From Paraburkholderia largidicola (GTDB taxonomy: Bacteria; Pseudomonadota; Gammaproteobacteria; Burkholderiales; Burkholderiaceae), in the NCBI RefSeq assembly GCF_013426895.1, contig NZ_AP023174.1:3658001-3722000 (forward strand): a DNA stretch of 64,000 nucleotides, given 5' to 3'. How positions within the stretch are numbered: the first letter of the stretch is position 1; every line of letters begins with the position of its first letter. This document shows, piece by piece, positions 1-9,978 of the stretch. The notes beneath the pieces were generated by a model. That model was not told the DNA's origin. It saw only the letters and a program-made list of their open reading frames with translations, and did no database searches. The position numbers and the translations under genes are program-made.

Positions 1-957
1 AATTCCGATCCGGGCGTCAAGGCTTTGGTGAGCAATGTCCAGGCGCATCTGAACGAGCCTGCGCACGCAGTGCGTCAGTTGCACACGGAAGGCACGCTGC
101 CTCACGAAGGCATCTACGACCAGAGCAAGGAAGCGGAGAAAGACCTCGACCTGTTGCGCGATGCCGCCCTCGCATGGCGTGCTACCAGCGACGACCGCTA
201 TCTGAAGCTGGTCGACCGCCTGCTGTATGCGTGGGTCACGACCTACCAGCCGTCTTTCAATCCCATCGACGAAACGCCGTTCGAAGGGCTGATTCTCGCG
301 TACGACATGACGGCGAGCGCGCTGCCCGTGAAGACGCGCAACGCGACGATGACGTTCCTCGCCAAGCTCGCGAACGGCTACATCGCGCAGATCGACGCGC
401 AACAGCGGCCGCTGACGGGCACGTTCCGCAACAACTGGCAAAGCCATCGCGTGAAGCTGATCGCCATGGCGGCCTTCACGCTCGACAACCGCAAGATGAT
501 CGAGGCGGCGCAGCGCCTGTACGTCGAGCACGTGAACGACAACATCGCGCCCGACGGCACGACCGTCGATTTCGGCGAGCGCGATGCGCTGCACTATGTG
601 ACCTACGATCTTCAACCGCTCGTGACGGCCGCGCTCGCCGCGCGCCGCCACAACCGCAACTGGCTCAACGAACGCGCGCCGAGCGGCGCGACGCTCGCCG
701 CCGCGTTGAACTGGCTCACGCCGTATGCAACGGGCGCGAAGACGCACGACGAATTCGTGCGTTCGACCGTGCCTTTCGACGCAAAACGCCGCGAGGCCGG
801 TTTGCCGGGCTATAGTGGTCAGTGGGACCCAAAAAATGCGGCCGAACTGTATCACCTCGCCGCGCGGCTCGACGGACGCTACACGCCCGTCGCGCTGAAA
901 CTGGCACCGACGCCGCCCGCGTGGCTCGCCGTGTGTCTGCCCTTGCCGGCGCGTTGA
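1..957 (+). CDS. Alginate lyase family protein, 5'-truncated by the window edge
   Basis: The frame is open from base 1, so only the C-terminal ~318 residues are present and the real start lies outside the window. The segments RNNWQSH and [16 protein letters not shown] resemble the asparagine/histidine core and the following ALHYH-type motif of the alginate lyase (PL5-like, alpha/alpha toroid) family, secreted or periplasmic enzymes that cleave uronate polysaccharides. It ends 76 bases before sdaA. No signal peptide can be judged because the N-terminus is missing. The family call is by recognition of these motifs; the substrate is not known and other uronan lyases or pseudo-enzymes remain possible. 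Confidence 0.7.
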   Translation, partial: NSDPGVKALVSNVQAHLNEPAHAVRQLHTEGTLPHEGIYDQSKEAEKDLDLLRDAALAWRATSDDRYLKLVDRLLYAWVTTYQPSFNPIDETPFEGLILAYDMTASALPVKTRNATMTFLAKLANGYIAQIDAQQRPLTGTFRNNWQSHRVKLIAMAAFTLDNRKMIEAAQRLYVEHVNDNIAPDGTTVDFGERDALHYVTYDLQPLVTAALAARRHNRNWLNERAPSGATLAAALNWLTPYATGAKTHDEFVRSTVPFDAKRREAGLPGYSGQWDPKNAAELYHLAARLDGRYTPVALKLAPTPPAWLAVCLPLPAR

Positions 958-1033
958 TCACGCGCGGCATCTTCTGCTGCCGCGCTACCCGCGCAGTGCA
1001 GCACAAACGAATTTCCAGTTAGCAGGAGCAGTG

Positions 1034-2422
1034 ATGGCAGTCAGCGTTTTCGATCTCTTCAAAATCGGCATTGGCCCGTCGAGTTCACACACGGTCGGTC
1101 CCATGCGCGCGGCGTTGATGTTCGCGCAAGGGCTCGAGCGCGACGGCCTGCTCGACAACACCGCATCGGTGAAGGTCGATCTGTATGGTTCGCTCGGTGC
1201 GACGGGCAAAGGCCACGGCACCGATCGCGGCGTGATGCTCGGCCTGCTCGGCGACGCGCCCGACACCGTCGATCCCGACACGATTACGGCCCGCCTCGAA
1301 CAGGTCCGCACGTCGCGCACGCTCGCGCTGCTCGGCACGCACGTCATCCCGTTCGTGCAGAAGGACCACATTTCGTTCTACCGCCAGGCGCTGCCGGAGC
1401 ATCCGAACGGCCTCAAGCTGCGCGCGTTCGATGCGAACGGTGAAACGCTGCGCGAATCGACGTATCTGTCGGTTGGCGGCGGCTTCGTCGTGACGGCGGG
1501 CGCGCCGAATACGAAGGTGCTCGCCGCCGTCGAACAGTTGCCGCATCCATTCCGCAGCGGTGCCGATTTGCTGGAGATGTGCAAGACGACGGGCAAGAGC
1601 ATCGCGCAACTGATGTGGGAAAACGAGCGCGCATGGCATACAGATGAAGAAACGCGCGCGGGCCTGCTGAAAATCTGGGACGTGATGCAATCGTGCGTCG
1701 CGCGCGGCTGCGGCATCAACAACCCGGGCGCGGACGGTAATCTGCCCGGCCCGTTCCAGGTGAAGCGGCGCGCGCCGCAACTGTATCGCGCGCTGACGGG
1801 CAATCCGGAGCGCGGATTGCAAGATCCTCTTTCGATGATCGACTGGATCAATCTGTACGCGATTGCCGTCAACGAAGAAAACGCAGCGGGTGGCCGCGTG
1901 GTCACCGCGCCGACCAACGGCGCGGCGGGCATCATCCCCGCCGTGCTGCATTACTACACGCGCTTCATGCCGAACTCGAACCAGCAGGGCGTGTTCGACT
2001 TTCTGATGACGGCAGCCGCGATCGGCATTCTGTACAAGCTGAACGCGTCGATCTCCGGCGCGGAAGTGGGCTGCCAGGGCGAAGTGGGCGTCGCGTGCTC
2101 GATGGCGGCGGGCGCGCTCGCGGCCGTGATGGGCGGCACGCCGTTGCAGGTCGAAAATGCTGCGGAAATCGGCATGGAACACAATCTCGGCCTCACGTGC
2201 GACCCCGTGGGCGGCATGGTGCAGATTCCGTGTATCGAACGTAACGCAATGGCGTCGGTGAAAGCCGTGAACGCCGCGCGCATGGCGCTGCGTGGCGACG
2301 GCAGCCATTATGTTTCGCTTGATTCCGTCATCAAGACGATGCGCGAGACGGGCGCGGACATGAAGACCAAGTACAAGGAAACGTCGCGCGGCGGGCTGGC
2401 CGTGAACATCATCGAATGTTGA
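1034..2422 (+). CDS. sdaA: L-serine ammonia-lyase (L-serine dehydratase), iron-sulfur type
   Basis: Converts L-serine to pyruvate and ammonia in the cytoplasm using an oxygen-labile [4Fe-4S] cluster. The 462-residue single chain carries the N-terminal beta-domain motif [12 protein letters not shown] near residues 14-25 and three C-terminal cysteines, about 347 (GCQGEVG), 389 (GLTCDPVGG) and 400 (PCIERN), that match the cluster ligands of the family. The ATG at 1034 is preferred over the GTG at 1031 because an AGGAG lies five bases upstream of it. In Burkholderia relatives sdaA commonly follows the glycine cleavage genes; here the upstream neighbour is a lyase instead. The next gene starts 77 bases later on the same strand. 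Confidence 0.95.
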   Translation: MAVSVFDLFKIGIGPSSSHTVGPMRAALMFAQGLERDGLLDNTASVKVDLYGSLGATGKGHGTDRGVMLGLLGDAPDTVDPDTITARLEQVRTSRTLALLGTHVIPFVQKDHISFYRQALPEHPNGLKLRAFDANGETLRESTYLSVGGGFVVTAGAPNTKVLAAVEQLPHPFRSGADLLEMCKTTGKSIAQLMWENERAWHTDEETRAGLLKIWDVMQSCVARGCGINNPGADGNLPGPFQVKRRAPQLYRALTGNPERGLQDPLSMIDWINLYAIAVNEENAAGGRVVTAPTNGAAGIIPAVLHYYTRFMPNSNQQGVFDFLMTAAAIGILYKLNASISGAEVGCQGEVGVACSMAAGALAAVMGGTPLQVENAAEIGMEHNLGLTCDPVGGMVQIPCIERNAMASVKAVNAARMALRGDGSHYVSLDSVIKTMRETGADMKTKYKETSRGGLAVNIIEC

Positions 2423-2499
2423 TGCCGCTTTTACGAATGACATCGGCGAGGGTCTCGGCGTAAGCTGTCGAAGCTCTTCTGACTGGAGGTGTCTTCGCA

Positions 2500-4200
2500 A
2501 TGTCGCTGTCTTCCGATGCTTCAAATATGACTACTGGCGCGCGGCTCATGGTCGACGCGCTGCTGACGCATGGCGTCGAGCGCGTGTTCTGCGTGCCCGG
2601 CGAGAGTTTTCTGGCAGTACTCGATTCGCTGCACGACGAGACGTCGCAAATTCAGACGGTCGTGTGCCGCCACGAAGCGGCCGCCGCCAACATGGCGGAA
2701 GCCGTCGGCAAGCTGACGGGCCGGCCCGGCATTGCAATCGTCACGCGCGGCCCGGGCGCGACGCACGCGTCGATTGGCGTGCACACCGCGTTTCAGGATT
2801 CGACGCCGATGATCCTGCTGATCGGTCAATGCGCGCGCGAGCATCTGGACCGCGAGGCGTTCCAGGAAATCGACTATCGGCGCATGTTCGGCCAGATGGC
2901 GAAGTGGGTCGCGCAGATTGACGACGCACGCCGCATTCCCGAATACATGAGCCACGCGTTCCACACGGCGACATCGGGCCGGCCGGGCCCTGTCGTGCTG
3001 TCGCTGCCGGAAGACATGTTGAGCGATGCGTGCGCCGCGATGCCGGGCGCACCCGCTTATCAGCGCGTTGCAGCAGCGCCTGCGCCGCAGCAAATCGAGC
3101 GTTTGCGCGGCCTGCTTGAACGCGCAAAAAAACCGATGGTGATTGCAGGCGGCAGCGGCTGGACACCGCAAGCGTGCGACGACTTGCGCACGTTCATCGA
3201 AAACTGGCAGCTTCCGATTGGCCTCGCGTTCCGCTTCCAGGACACGCTCGACAACGAGCATCCGAACTACGCGGGCGACGTCGGACTCGGCGTCAACCCT
3301 GCGCTTGCGAAGCGCATCCAGGACGCGGACGTACTGCTCGCGCTCGGCCCTCGCCTGGGCGAAGCGACGACGAACGGCTACACGCTCTTCGACATTCCGA
3401 AGACGAAGCAGACGTTGATCCATGTTCACCAGGGCGCGGAAGAACTGGGCCGCGTCTATTCCGCCGATCTCCCCATCGTCTCCGGCATGCCGGAAATCGC
3501 GTCGATGCTGGCGCAACTGAAGCCGTCGACGAAGCCCGCGTGGGAAGGCGCTGCAAAAGAAGCGCACGACGCGTACCTCGAATGGCGCAAGCCGCGCAAG
3601 ATTCCCGGCGACGTACAGCTTGGCGAAATCATGTTGCAGTTGCGCGAGCACTTGCCGAAGGACGCGATCCTGACGAACGGCGCGGGTAACTATGCAACGT
3701 GGCTGCACCGGCACTTTGCGTACCGCCACTTCCGCTCGCAGCTTGCGCCGACGAGCGGCGCGATGGGCTACGGCGTGCCGGCGGCGATTGCGGCGAAGTC
3801 GCTGTATCCGGACCGCGCGGTGGTGGCTTTTGCGGGCGATGGCTGCTTCATGATGTCGTCATCGGAAATCGCGACGGCGATGCAATACGACCTGCCCGTG
3901 ATCTTCATCGTCGTGAACAACAGCCAGTACGGCACGATCCGCATGCATCAGGAGCGGCACTATCCGAACCGCGTGCACGGAACGGGGCTGACGAACCCGG
4001 ACTTCGCAGCGTTCGCGAAATCGTTCGGCGCGCATGGGGAAACAGTGGAGCGAACGGAAGACTTCATGCCGGCGTTCAAACGCGCACAGGAATCGAAGAA
4101 ACCGGCGGTGATCGAAATTCGCCTGCTTCAGGAAGCGAGCACACCGGGCGCAACGCTGGAACAGGTTCGCGAGCAGGGCAAGAAGTTGCGCGGGGAGTAA
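2500..4200 (+). CDS. Thiamine-diphosphate-dependent enzyme, acetolactate-synthase-like large subunit
   Basis: A 566-residue member of the ThDP-dependent decarboxylase/synthase family. The catalytic glutamate is present near residue 59 (CRHEAAA), and the ThDP/Mg site begins with GDG near residue 446 and closes with NN in FIVVNN, the usual GDG-x(~25)-NN motif. A GGAGGT Shine-Dalgarno sequence lies ten bases upstream of the ATG. No regulatory small subunit follows, and biosynthetic IlvB normally has one, so a catabolic or unassigned role (acetolactate synthase-like, benzoylformate decarboxylase-like or sulfoacetaldehyde acetyltransferase-like) is as likely as branched-chain synthesis. It is followed by a clear terminator. 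Confidence 0.85.
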   Translation: MSLSSDASNMTTGARLMVDALLTHGVERVFCVPGESFLAVLDSLHDETSQIQTVVCRHEAAAANMAEAVGKLTGRPGIAIVTRGPGATHASIGVHTAFQDSTPMILLIGQCAREHLDREAFQEIDYRRMFGQMAKWVAQIDDARRIPEYMSHAFHTATSGRPGPVVLSLPEDMLSDACAAMPGAPAYQRVAAAPAPQQIERLRGLLERAKKPMVIAGGSGWTPQACDDLRTFIENWQLPIGLAFRFQDTLDNEHPNYAGDVGLGVNPALAKRIQDADVLLALGPRLGEATTNGYTLFDIPKTKQTLIHVHQGAEELGRVYSADLPIVSGMPEIASMLAQLKPSTKPAWEGAAKEAHDAYLEWRKPRKIPGDVQLGEIMLQLREHLPKDAILTNGAGNYATWLHRHFAYRHFRSQLAPTSGAMGYGVPAAIAAKSLYPDRAVVAFAGDGCFMMSSSEIATAMQYDLPVIFIVVNNSQYGTIRMHQERHYPNRVHGTGLTNPDFAAFAKSFGAHGETVERTEDFMPAFKRAQESKKPAVIEIRLLQEASTPGATLEQVREQGKKLRGE

Positions 4201-4258
4201 CGAGGCACGCGCACCATACGCAGCCCCGGGCCGTTGAGGGCCCGTGGGCAAACGTCAG

Positions 4259-4286
4259 GCGGCTCGGTGTGAGCCGCTTTCTTTTT
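4259..4286 (+). terminator. Intrinsic terminator of the sdaA / ThDP-enzyme unit
   Basis: A seven-base-pair GC-rich stem (GCGGCTC / GAGCCGC) with loop GGTGT is followed directly by TTTCTTTTT. It sits 58 bases after the stop codon of the ThDP enzyme and reads on the plus strand. Confidence 0.75.
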
Positions 4287-4291
4287 GCCTG

Positions 4292-4317
4292 CTTTTCTTT
4301 GCGGCGGCAAAGAAAAG
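4292..4317. repeat. Inverted repeat of a type often seen at gene ends in Burkholderiaceae
   Basis: CTTTTCTTTGC and GCAAAGAAAAG form a perfect 11-bp inverted repeat around GGCG, directly downstream of the terminator and followed by a C-rich tract. From memory, this type of element recurs behind many genes in Paraburkholderia-like genomes; only one copy is visible here, so its repetitive nature is not demonstrated by this window. Confidence 0.5.
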
Positions 4318-4390
4318 TAGGTGCCGCCCCGCACAGGGGCGACGCTTGAAGCACCAATAACAAAACGCGGACGCCATCGCCAGGCTCAAA

Positions 4391-4429
4391 AAACACAAAA
4401 GCCTCGCAGAGCAAAAAACCCTGCGAGGC
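4391..4429 (-). terminator. Intrinsic terminator of the orphan branched-chain binding-protein gene
   Basis: On the minus strand a nine-base-pair stem GCCTCGCAG / CTGCGAGGC with a T-rich loop is followed by TTTTGTGTTT. It lies 55 bases beyond the stop codon at 4484. Confidence 0.8.
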
Positions 4430-4483
4430 TTCGAAAAATCAGCAACGCTCAGCTAATCACCAAGCGCCGCAAAGGCAAAAAAC

Positions 4484-5632
4484 TTACTTACCGCCCACGC
4501 TCTGCAGCGTCGTCCACTTCCCATCGACGACCTTATACAGCGTGATACCGCCGTTCTTCAGATCGCCCTTCGGGTCATAGGCCAGATCCTTGGTGGTGAC
4601 AGCCGGCATGCTCGTCTTCGCCAGCACCGGCAGGTACTTCGCCGGATCCGTCGAATTAGCCTTCTTCATGGCATCGAACATGGCCATTGCGCCGTCATAA
4701 GCGTACGGCGAGTACGTCTGAACGTCTTCATTGAAACGCTTCTTGTACTTGGCAACATAGTCCTTGCCGCCAGGCATCTCTTCAAGCGGCAGACCAGCCA
4801 GCGAAGCAACCGTACCATTAGCCGCATCGCCTGCGACTTGCAGGAACGTCGGCGTGTGCACCATTTCGCCGCCCATCAGCGGAGCCTTGATGCCCAGCGT
4901 CTTCATCTGCTTGACCATCGGCGCAGCTTGCGAATCAGCACCGCCGTAGTAGATCAGATCCGGCTGAACCGACTTGAGCTTCGTCAGGATCGACTTGAAG
5001 TCGACAGCCTTGTCGTTCGTGAATTCACGATCGACGATCGTGCCGCCTGCAGCCTTCGCTGCCTTCTCGAACTGGTCGGCGAGGCCCTGGCCATAAGCCG
5101 TACGGTCGTCGACGATCGCGATCTTCTTCATGCCCAGCGTCTTCACAGCGAACGTGCCCGCGACGGAGCCTTGCTGCGTGTCCGAGGTCATCATGCGGAA
5201 CGTCGTCTTGAAGCCTTGCTGCGTGTATTCCGGCGCCGTCGCCATAGCGATCTGCGGAATGCCCGCGTTCGCGTAGATGCGCGATGCCGGGATCGTCGTG
5301 CCCGAGTTGAAGTGGCCGAGCATGCCCTTGATGTTGTCGTCGACGAGCTTTTGCGCGACCGTCGTGCCCGTGCGCGGGTCAGCCTGGTCGTCCGCCGTGT
5401 CGAGCACGAAGCGAACCTGCTTGCCGCCGATCATCGGCTTCGTCGCGTTCATGTCTTCGACTGCGAGCGTGATGCCGTTCTGGAAGTCCTTGCCGTAGTG
5501 CGCCTGCGCGCCCGTCATCGGGCCGGCGAAGCCGATCTTCACGTCTTCGACCTGCTGTGCATGCGCAGTCCCCGCCAGCGACATGGCAGCGAACAGCGTC
5601 GCGCCTGCCAGCTTTTTCATCGTATGTTGCAT
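4484..5632 (-). CDS. Branched-chain amino-acid-type ABC transporter periplasmic binding protein
   Basis: A 382-residue LivJ/LivK-type type-I periplasmic binding protein. The first ~26 residues form a signal peptide ending AHAQ, and the mature protein begins VEDVKIGFAGPMTG, the conserved first strand of this family. The start at 5632 is chosen because AGGAG lies five bases upstream; a longer frame reaches 5713 without a ribosome site. No permease or ATPase gene adjoins it, so it must share transport components with a Liv system elsewhere (two such systems lie at 33-45 kb). It follows putA by 88 bases on the same strand, suggesting co-transcription or co-regulation with proline catabolism (inference). 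Confidence 0.88.
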   Translation of the reverse strand: MQHTMKKLAGATLFAAMSLAGTAHAQQVEDVKIGFAGPMTGAQAHYGKDFQNGITLAVEDMNATKPMIGGKQVRFVLDTADDQADPRTGTTVAQKLVDDNIKGMLGHFNSGTTIPASRIYANAGIPQIAMATAPEYTQQGFKTTFRMMTSDTQQGSVAGTFAVKTLGMKKIAIVDDRTAYGQGLADQFEKAAKAAGGTIVDREFTNDKAVDFKSILTKLKSVQPDLIYYGGADSQAAPMVKQMKTLGIKAPLMGGEMVHTPTFLQVAGDAANGTVASLAGLPLEEMPGGKDYVAKYKKRFNEDVQTYSPYAYDGAMAMFDAMKKANSTDPAKYLPVLAKTSMPAVTTKDLAYDPKGDLKNGGITLYKVVDGKWTTLQSVGGK

Positions 5633-5720
5633 AGCTTCTCCTTGGTACCAGGTGTGGACGGCGCGGTGATCGGGGTCGCCGTCTCGCGCCATTTTTTTGA
5701 ATCGATCAAGCAAGGTTCGC

Positions 5721-8700
5721 TCAGCCGATCGTCATCAAATTCGCATTACCGCCTGCTGCTGCCGTATTCACGCTCACCGAACGCTCCGTCAACAGACGTT
5801 CGAGCGCGTAATCTTCATCGCCGCTTTCCAGCGCCCGCGCCGCAACGCCCTGCACCGACACGATCGGGCCCGCGCGTTTCGCGATGTCCTTCACGAGCGT
5901 CAGCAGCTCGTCGCTGTCGCCTTCGAAGAGCGCGGCATCGAACGATGTTTCCGCGTTCTTCTTCACGCTAGCGTACTGCTTGAGCGGCACCGGCAGCGCA
6001 GCATACAGCTGCTCGCCCGCCGCGCCTTCGAACAGCGCCTTGTTGCCCGTTGCAAGCGCCGCCGCGAACTGCACGCGTGCGCCGCTTGCCGTCGACGCAA
6101 CGCACAGCACCGTGCCGCGCGCACCGAGCGTGTACGTGTTGCGCTCGCCCGTCGGGCCGGACAGCACGGCCGTCGCGCCCGCCGGAATGTTTGCCAGATA
6201 ACCGTCGCAACGCGCGGCCAGCACAGGCTCGCGTTCCGCGATCAGCCAGTCGCGCAGCGCTGTCAGCGCTGCGGCAGGATTATCGCTTGCCGCGTTGCCG
6301 TTCTGTGCACCATTCGACGCAGCTTGCGAACCGTCGACCATCAGCGTTTGCGCGAGCGACTTCGGCAGACCAGCGGGACGCGTCGCGAGCAGACGTTGCA
6401 GATACAACGCGCCGCCCGCCTTCGGACCCGTGCCCGACAACCCTTCGCCGCCGAACGGCTGCACGCCGACCACGGCGCCGATCACGTTGCGGTTCACGTA
6501 GATGTTGCCCACGTGCGCGCGGCTGATCACATGCGCGATGGTTTCGTCGATACGCGTATGGATGCCGAGCGTCAGGCCATAACCCGTCGCGCGGATCTGC
6601 TCGAGCAGTTTGTCGAGCGCGCTGCGGCGATAACGCACCACGTGCAGCACCGGACCAAACACTTCGCGCTTCAATTCGTCGATGCTGTCGAGTTCGATCA
6701 GCGTCGGCGGCACGAACGTACCGGCGTTGCAGCCATCCGGCATCGGCAGTTGCGTGACCTTGCGGCCCTTCTCGCGCATCGTGGCGATGTGCGCGTCGAT
6801 GCCGCGCTTCGCTTCTGCGTCGATCACGGGGCCCACATCGGCCGACAGACGATCCGGGTTGCCCACCGCCAGTTCCTTCATCGCGCCCGTCAGCATTTCG
6901 AGCGTGCGGTCCGCGACGTCGTCCTGCAGACAGAGAACGCGCAGCGCCGAACAACGTTGACCGGCGGAATCGAACGACGACTGCAGCACATCCGCCACCA
7001 CCTGTTCCGCGAGCGCCGACGAATCGACGATCATCGCGTTCTGGCCGCCCGTTTCGGCGATCAGCGGAATCGGCTTGCCTTCGGGGTCGAGACGGTTCGA
7101 CAGCGTCTTGTTGATCAGACGCGCGACTTCCGTCGAGCCAGTGAACATCACGGCACGCGTGCGCGCATCGGCCACCAGCGCAGCGCCGACCGTTTCACCA
7201 TCGCCCGGCAGCAGTTGCACCGCGCCCGCTGGCACGCCCGCTTCGCGCAGAATGCGCACGGCTTGCGCGGCGATCAGCGGCGTCTGTTCAGCAGGCTTCG
7301 CGAGCACCGTGTTGCCTGCTGCGAGGGCAGCCGCAACCTGACCCATGAAGATCGCCAGCGGGAAGTTCCACGGGCTGATACAGACGACGGGACCGAGCGG
7401 ACGGTGCGTGTCGTTCGAAAATTCGTCGCGAATCTGCGTGGAGTAGTAGCGCAGGAAGTCGATCGCTTCGCGGATTTCAGCGACGGCGTTCGGCAGCGAC
7501 TTGCCCGCTTCGCGCACGACGAGGCCCATCAGCGTATGCATCTGCGCTTCGAGCAGATCGGCGGCACGCGCGAGGCAATCGGCGCGCGCTTCGACAGGCG
7601 TCGCCTGCCAGATCGGCGCGGCGGCGACAGCGTGCGAGAGCGCGGCGCTCACATGTTCCGGCGTCGCTTCGACAACCGTGCCGACGAGGTCGCGATGATC
7701 CGACGGGTTGCGCACGTCGCGCGCATTGCCGACTGCGATCTCGTTGTCTTCGAGCATCGGCGCAGCGCGCCACGGATGATTCGCGCTCGCCAGCAGCGCT
7801 GACGACAGCGACGCGAGACGATGCTCGTTCGACAGATCGAGGCCCATCGAATTGGTACGTTCCGTGCCGTACAGATTGCGCGGCAGCGGAATCTTCGCGT
7901 GCGGCGCGCCGAGCGGCACGACCCTGGATGCCTCTTCCACCGGATCGGCAACGAGATCCTTGATCGCCACGCTTTCGTCAGCGATGCGGTTCACGAACGA
8001 CGTGTTCGCTCCGTTTTCCAGCAGACGACGCACGAGATACGCGAGCAGCGTTTCATGCGTCCCGACGGGTGCATACACGCGGCACGGACGGTTCAGCTTG
8101 TCGCGGCCCGTGACTTCTTCGTACAGCGGTTCGCCCATGCCGTGCAGGCACTGAAACTCGTACTGGCCGGGATAGTAGTTCTGGCCCGCGAGGTGATAGA
8201 TGGCCGACAGCGTGTGCGCGTTGTGCGTCGCGAACTGCGGATAGACGGCATCCGGCGCGCCGAGCAGCTTCTTGGCGCAAGCGAGGTACGACACGTCCGT
8301 ATAGATCTTGCGCGTGTACACCGGATAGCCTTCGAGACCATCCACCTGCGCGCGCTTGATTTCCGTATCCCAGTACGCGCCCTTCACGAGACGGACCATG
8401 ATGCGGTGACGGCTGCGGCGTGCAAGATCGACGATGTAGTCGATCACGAACGGGCAGCGCTTCTGATACGCCTGCACGACGAAGCCGATGCCGTTCCAGC
8501 CTTGCAGCTCCGGATCGAAGCACAGCGCTTCGAGCAGATCGAGCGAAATTTCGAGGCGGTCTGCTTCTTCAGCGTCGATGTTCAGGCCGATGTCGTAGCG
8601 GCGCGCGAGAATAGCGAGCGCGCGCACGCGCGGCAGCAGCTCGTTCATCGTGCGTTCCTGCTGCGAACGCGAATAGCGCGGATGCAGCGCGGACAGCTTG

Positions 8701-9671
8701 ATCGAAATGCCGGGGCCTTCGTAGATGCCACGGCCGCCTGCCGCCTTGCCGATCGCGTGGATCGCCTGTTCGTACGACGCGTAGTAGCGCTGCGCGTCGG
8801 CTTCCGTCGTCGCGGCTTCGCCGAGCATGTCATACGAGTAGCGGAAACCGCGTGCTTCGAACTTGCGGCTGTTCGCCAGCGCTTCGGAGATGTTCTCACC
8901 CGTGACGAACTGCTCGCCCATCAGGCGCATCGCCATGTCGACGCCCTTGCGGATCAGCGGCTCGCCGCCCTTGCCGATCATGCGCGTCAACGCCGACGAA
9001 AGCCCCGTTTCGCTATTCGTCGTCACCAGCTTGCCGGTGATCATCAGGCCCCACGTCGCCGCGTTCACGAACAGCGACGGTGCATGGCCGACGTGCGAGC
9101 GCCAGTCGCCCTTGCTGATCTTGTCGCGGATCAGCGCGTCGCGCGTGGCGCGATCGGGAATGCGCAGCAGCGCCTCGGCGAGACACATCAGCGCGACGCC
9201 TTCCTGGCTCGACAGCGAGAACTCGTGAATCAGCCCTTCGACGCCGCCGCCCTTGCTCTTGCCGCGCAGCGTTTCGACGAGCTTGCCCGCCAGGGTCTGC
9301 ACGTCACTCGCGATGTTCGCGGGCAGGCGCGCCTGGCCGAGCAGGAACGGCACGCACTCCGGCTCGGGACGGCGATACGCCGCCGTGATCGCCGCGCGCA
9401 GCACCGATTGCGGCTGCACGCTCTGCGCAAATTCGAGGAACGGATGCAGCCCGTCGCTTTCGTCGGAATCGGCGGCACTGTCGGTCAGTTCGGTCGCGTG
9501 ATGGTGGCCCGACAGTTCGGCGGGCAGCTGACCGTGTTCGATCTTCTCCAGATACGCGAAGATCGCCTGCTTGATCAGCCAGTGCGGAGTGCGTTCGAGA
9601 CGCGTGGCGGCATCTTTCAGCCGGGTACGCAACAGGTCGTCGACTTTGACGCCAAGGGTGGTGCTCGCCAT
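5721..9671 (-). CDS. putA: Trifunctional PutA: transcriptional repressor, proline dehydrogenase, P5C dehydrogenase
   Basis: Oxidises proline to glutamate in two steps at the inner membrane. At 1316 residues it is a long-type PutA. Residues 1-50 form a ribbon-helix-helix DNA-binding domain (MASTTLGVKVDDLLRTRLKD), the mark of self-regulating PutA. The FAD-dependent proline dehydrogenase barrel contains RLVKGAYWD near residue 425. The aldehyde dehydrogenase domain has the glutamate in ETGGQN near 875 and the catalytic cysteine in GQRCSA near 908. A C-terminal ALDH-like extension follows. The upstream region holds several GTTGCA motifs, the known E. coli PutA operator core, so autorepression in the absence of proline is expected. 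Confidence 0.97.
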   Translation of the reverse strand: MASTTLGVKVDDLLRTRLKDAATRLERTPHWLIKQAIFAYLEKIEHGQLPAELSGHHHATELTDSAADSDESDGLHPFLEFAQSVQPQSVLRAAITAAYRRPEPECVPFLLGQARLPANIASDVQTLAGKLVETLRGKSKGGGVEGLIHEFSLSSQEGVALMCLAEALLRIPDRATRDALIRDKISKGDWRSHVGHAPSLFVNAATWGLMITGKLVTTNSETGLSSALTRMIGKGGEPLIRKGVDMAMRLMGEQFVTGENISEALANSRKFEARGFRYSYDMLGEAATTEADAQRYYASYEQAIHAIGKAAGGRGIYEGPGISIKLSALHPRYSRSQQERTMNELLPRVRALAILARRYDIGLNIDAEEADRLEISLDLLEALCFDPELQGWNGIGFVVQAYQKRCPFVIDYIVDLARRSRHRIMVRLVKGAYWDTEIKRAQVDGLEGYPVYTRKIYTDVSYLACAKKLLGAPDAVYPQFATHNAHTLSAIYHLAGQNYYPGQYEFQCLHGMGEPLYEEVTGRDKLNRPCRVYAPVGTHETLLAYLVRRLLENGANTSFVNRIADESVAIKDLVADPVEEASRVVPLGAPHAKIPLPRNLYGTERTNSMGLDLSNEHRLASLSSALLASANHPWRAAPMLEDNEIAVGNARDVRNPSDHRDLVGTVVEATPEHVSAALSHAVAAAPIWQATPVEARADCLARAADLLEAQMHTLMGLVVREAGKSLPNAVAEIREAIDFLRYYSTQIRDEFSNDTHRPLGPVVCISPWNFPLAIFMGQVAAALAAGNTVLAKPAEQTPLIAAQAVRILREAGVPAGAVQLLPGDGETVGAALVADARTRAVMFTGSTEVARLINKTLSNRLDPEGKPIPLIAETGGQNAMIVDSSALAEQVVADVLQSSFDSAGQRCSALRVLCLQDDVADRTLEMLTGAMKELAVGNPDRLSADVGPVIDAEAKRGIDAHIATMREKGRKVTQLPMPDGCNAGTFVPPTLIELDSIDELKREVFGPVLHVVRYRRSALDKLLEQIRATGYGLTLGIHTRIDETIAHVISRAHVGNIYVNRNVIGAVVGVQPFGGEGLSGTGPKAGGALYLQRLLATRPAGLPKSLAQTLMVDGSQAASNGAQNGNAASDNPAAALTALRDWLIAEREPVLAARCDGYLANIPAGATAVLSGPTGERNTYTLGARGTVLCVASTASGARVQFAAALATGNKALFEGAAGEQLYAALPVPLKQYASVKKNAETSFDAALFEGDSDELLTLVKDIAKRAGPIVSVQGVAARALESGDEDYALERLLTERSVSVNTAAAGGNANLMTIG

Positions 9672-9749
9672 GGTTCCTTCTTTATGCGCCGACGGACGCC
9701 GGCCAAAGACTAAAAAGTTGGCCGAATCGTACCCCTCTCAATAAAAAGG

Positions 9750-9844
9750 TGCAACCAGTTGCGAGAAACGGTTGCACCCTTCGGTGAGGCTTGTTGCACA
9801 AGGCTGAGCGGAGAACGTGCACCGCCACGAGGCACGCGGTTGCG
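9750..9844. promoter_or_regulatory. Putative PutA operator cluster (GTTGCA motifs)
   Basis: The 307-base gap between putA and the small membrane peptide contains three perfect GTTGCA motifs (9750-9755 on the minus strand, 9771-9776 and 9793-9798 on the plus strand) and two GTTGCG variants (9758-9763, 9839-9844). GGTGCAACC and GGTTGCACC form a nine-base inverted repeat. GTTGCA is the documented half-site of the E. coli PutA ribbon-helix-helix domain. The position 80-175 bases before the putA start fits a repressor operator. Use by this PutA is inferred. Confidence 0.6.
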
Positions 9845-9978
9845 CTCGGTGTTTTCCCTGGATCGGTTTATTTTCTGGCAACCCTTATCGAAACGAAAAT
9901 CCCGCCGTTATACCGGTTATGAGATGCGCAATGACGCACGGTACGGGGTTTGAAGTCTCGCTATACGGGGTGACCAAA

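Noticed and set aside
1085..2524. A 479-codon open frame antisense to sdaA
   Set aside because: Shadow of sdaA, which has intact motifs and a ribosome site on the plus strand.
7821..9713. A 630-codon open frame antisense to putA (and a second at 5697-7802)
   Set aside because: Same cause: third-position GC bias of putA keeps the opposite strand open. No protein-like features.
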